DNA from: Isoalcanivorax indicus
Lineage (GTDB): Bacteria; Pseudomonadota; Gammaproteobacteria; Pseudomonadales; Alcanivoracaceae
Direction: 5' to 3'
Length of the DNA: 64,000 nucleotides
Assembly: GCF_003259185.1 (NCBI RefSeq)
Contig: NZ_QGMP01000005.1
Coordinates: forward strand, 1 to 64,000
Under the pieces are notes generated by a model. That model had not been told where the DNA came from, searched no databases, and saw only the letters and a program-made list of their open reading frames with translations. The position numbers and the translations under genes are program-made. Position 1 is the first letter of the stretch. Every line of letters begins with the position of its first letter. Of this stretch, positions 62,848 to 64,000 are shown piece by piece.

Positions 62848-64000
62848 TCAGAAATTCTGGGCAAGCGTGAACGCCTCGGCATGCAGCGCCATCTGGTTGC
62901 GCAGCCGGTTGGCATAGACCAGAAAATCGCGCCGCTCATTATCGGCAATGCCGCGCGCCTTGGGCAGCTTGACGGTCAGCGGGTCGCGGTGCACGCCGTT
63001 GACCAGGAACTCGTAATGCAGATGCGGACCAGTGGCCAGCCCGGTCATGCCCACAGTGCCAATGGTCTGGCCCTGGCGCACCCGGACGCCCGCGCGGATC
63101 CCGCGGCCGAAGGAGTTCATATGTGCATACAAGGTGCTGTACTGCTGGCCATGACGAATGATGACCACATTGCCATAGCCCCCGCGGACGCCTGCGAATT
63201 CCACCCGGCCATCGCCGGTGGCACGAATCGGGGTGCCGGTGGGTGCCGCATAATCCACACCGCGATGCGCGCGGATGGTGTTGAGCACCGGGTGCCGGCG
63301 GTTGGGGTTGAAGCGTGAACTGATGCGAGCAAATTCCACCGGCGTTCGAATGAATTCACGGCGCAGGGAGTTGCCCGCGATGTCCAGAAATTCCGTATTG
63401 CCTTCCTGGGTTTCGTAGCGAAAGGCGGTGAGTTTGCGATCACGATTGTTGAACTCGGCCATCAGAATATTGCCGGTGCCGACTTGTTCGCCGTCGAGAA
63501 ACAGCTCTTCATACAGCACCTGGAAGCTGTCGCCCTGGCGGATATCCAGAACGAAATCGATATCCCACGCGAAGATGTTCACCAGCTGCATGATGAGATT
63601 GTCACTCATGCCGGCGCGTTGCGCGGCCAGGAACAGGGAGTCGTTGATGTCTGCCTGGGCGTAGCGCACCTGGCGTTCATATTCGCGCTCTTCCTCGCGC
63701 ACGCTCCAGCCGTCGTCGCCGCGCTCGGCATGCAGGGATTTCACCCGGCTGATCTGGTGTTCCAGTGCGGCCAGTGTCTGGTCGTCGTTCAGGGCGACGC
63801 GCAGTACGTCGCCCGGACGAATATTGGTGAGGGCGGCCAGGCGCTTGTCGGCGCTGACCAGACGGTGCACCTCGCCAGGGGACACCCCTTCGGCCTGCAG
63901 CAGCCGCGACAGGGTGTCGCCCGGTGATACGGTGATTTCACGCCAGTGAACGGCGGGTTCATCGGCCAGGGCGGCGCTGACGGCCTCCGGGGCCGCCGGG
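62848..64000 (-). CDS. M23 peptidoglycan metallopeptidase, 5' end beyond window
   Basis: At least 384 codons; open to the window edge. LysM/OapA-like repeat near the visible start (TVSPGDTLSRLLQAEGVSPGEVHRLV-type), then a long linker domain, and LytM/M23 zinc site HRGVDYAAPTG (HxxxD) with HLHYE. Resembles MepM/YebA DD-endopeptidases. Expected to cut peptidoglycan cross-links in the periplasm. The signal peptide lies outside the window. Confidence 0.93.
   Translation of the reverse strand, partial: PAAPEAVSAALADEPAVHWREITVSPGDTLSRLLQAEGVSPGEVHRLVSADKRLAALTNIRPGDVLRVALNDDQTLAALEHQISRVKSLHAERGDDGWSVREEEREYERQVRYAQADINDSLFLAAQRAGMSDNLIMQLVNIFAWDIDFVLDIRQGDSFQVLYEELFLDGEQVGTGNILMAEFNNRDRKLTAFRYETQEGNTEFLDIAGNSLRREFIRTPVEFARISSRFNPNRRHPVLNTIRAHRGVDYAAPTGTPIRATGDGRVEFAGVRGGYGNVVIIRHGQQYSTLYAHMNSFGRGIRAGVRVRQGQTIGTVGMTGLATGPHLHYEFLVNGVHRDPLTVKLPKARGIADNERRDFLVYANRLRNQMALHAEAFTLAQNF

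Noticed and set aside
1-64000. tRNA, rRNA genes and CRISPR arrays
   Set aside because: No cloverleaf, rRNA signature or evenly spaced direct-repeat array was noticed; small tRNAs could be missed by eye.

Overview
The window looks like the chromosome of a GC-rich gammaproteobacterium close to Alcanivorax (Alcanivoracaceae). Two blocks keep gene orders known from Pseudomonas: dksA-gluQRS-small ORF-cbrA-cbrB-[sRNA]-pcnB-folK-panB-panC(-panD), with an aminotransferase gene and sfsA beyond dksA; and hemL-thiE-thiD, argC-erpA, anmK-M23 peptidase. An HMG-CoA reductase and several lipoproteins rich in Gly or Asp point away from Pseudomonas itself. The genus is inferred, not proven.

Layout. 1-5.0 kb is accessory and lower in GC: two truncated IS3-family copies, a HEPN-like protein, a membrane protein, a lipoprotein, a frameshifted membrane-protein gene, and two copies of a palindromic element. 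5.0-8.7 kb (minus) is a Fur-type iron uptake operon: TonB siderophore receptor, PepSY membrane protein, small membrane protein. 8.7-11.6 kb is a patch of small cassettes: DUF4160/DUF2442, YjdM, DUF167, a ParE-type toxin-antitoxin pair and a class D beta-lactamase. 11.7-23.8 kb holds lipoproteins, an AraC regulator divergent from a desaturase, a YebC paralogue, an aldolase, LysE and SbtA-like transporters, a CDF transporter and a secreted trypsin-like protease. 23.9-38 kb (minus) is core: acs, panD, panC-panB, a deoxynucleoside kinase, folK-pcnB, cbrB-cbrA, gluQRS, dksA. 38-46.4 kb holds the aminotransferase, sfsA, radC, srkA operon, mrcB, a TPR lipoprotein and RidA. 46.4-52.2 kb is a signalling cluster: a hybrid histidine kinase, three DUF1566 exported proteins and a LuxR-type response regulator. 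52.1-64 kb holds hemL, thiE, thiD, hemJ, argC, a DUF6776 protein, bactofilin, erpA, HMG-CoA reductase, two MDR oxidoreductases, anmK and a 5'-truncated M23 peptidase gene.

The main discovery candidate lies between cbrB and pcnB. On the minus strand there is an unannotated RNA with repeated CA/A-rich Hfq/Crc-type motifs and a perfect intrinsic terminator, in the position of CrcZ of Pseudomonas. The adjacent CbrB has lost the GAFTGA sigma-54 contact motif, and no -24/-12 promoter is visible upstream of the RNA. Together these suggest a catabolite-repression circuit rewired to sigma-70. Other notable items are the three DUF1566 genes, two of which share a palindromic leader; a DksA with a long histone-H1/AlgP-like N-terminal half; and a nested inverted-repeat array downstream of thiE.
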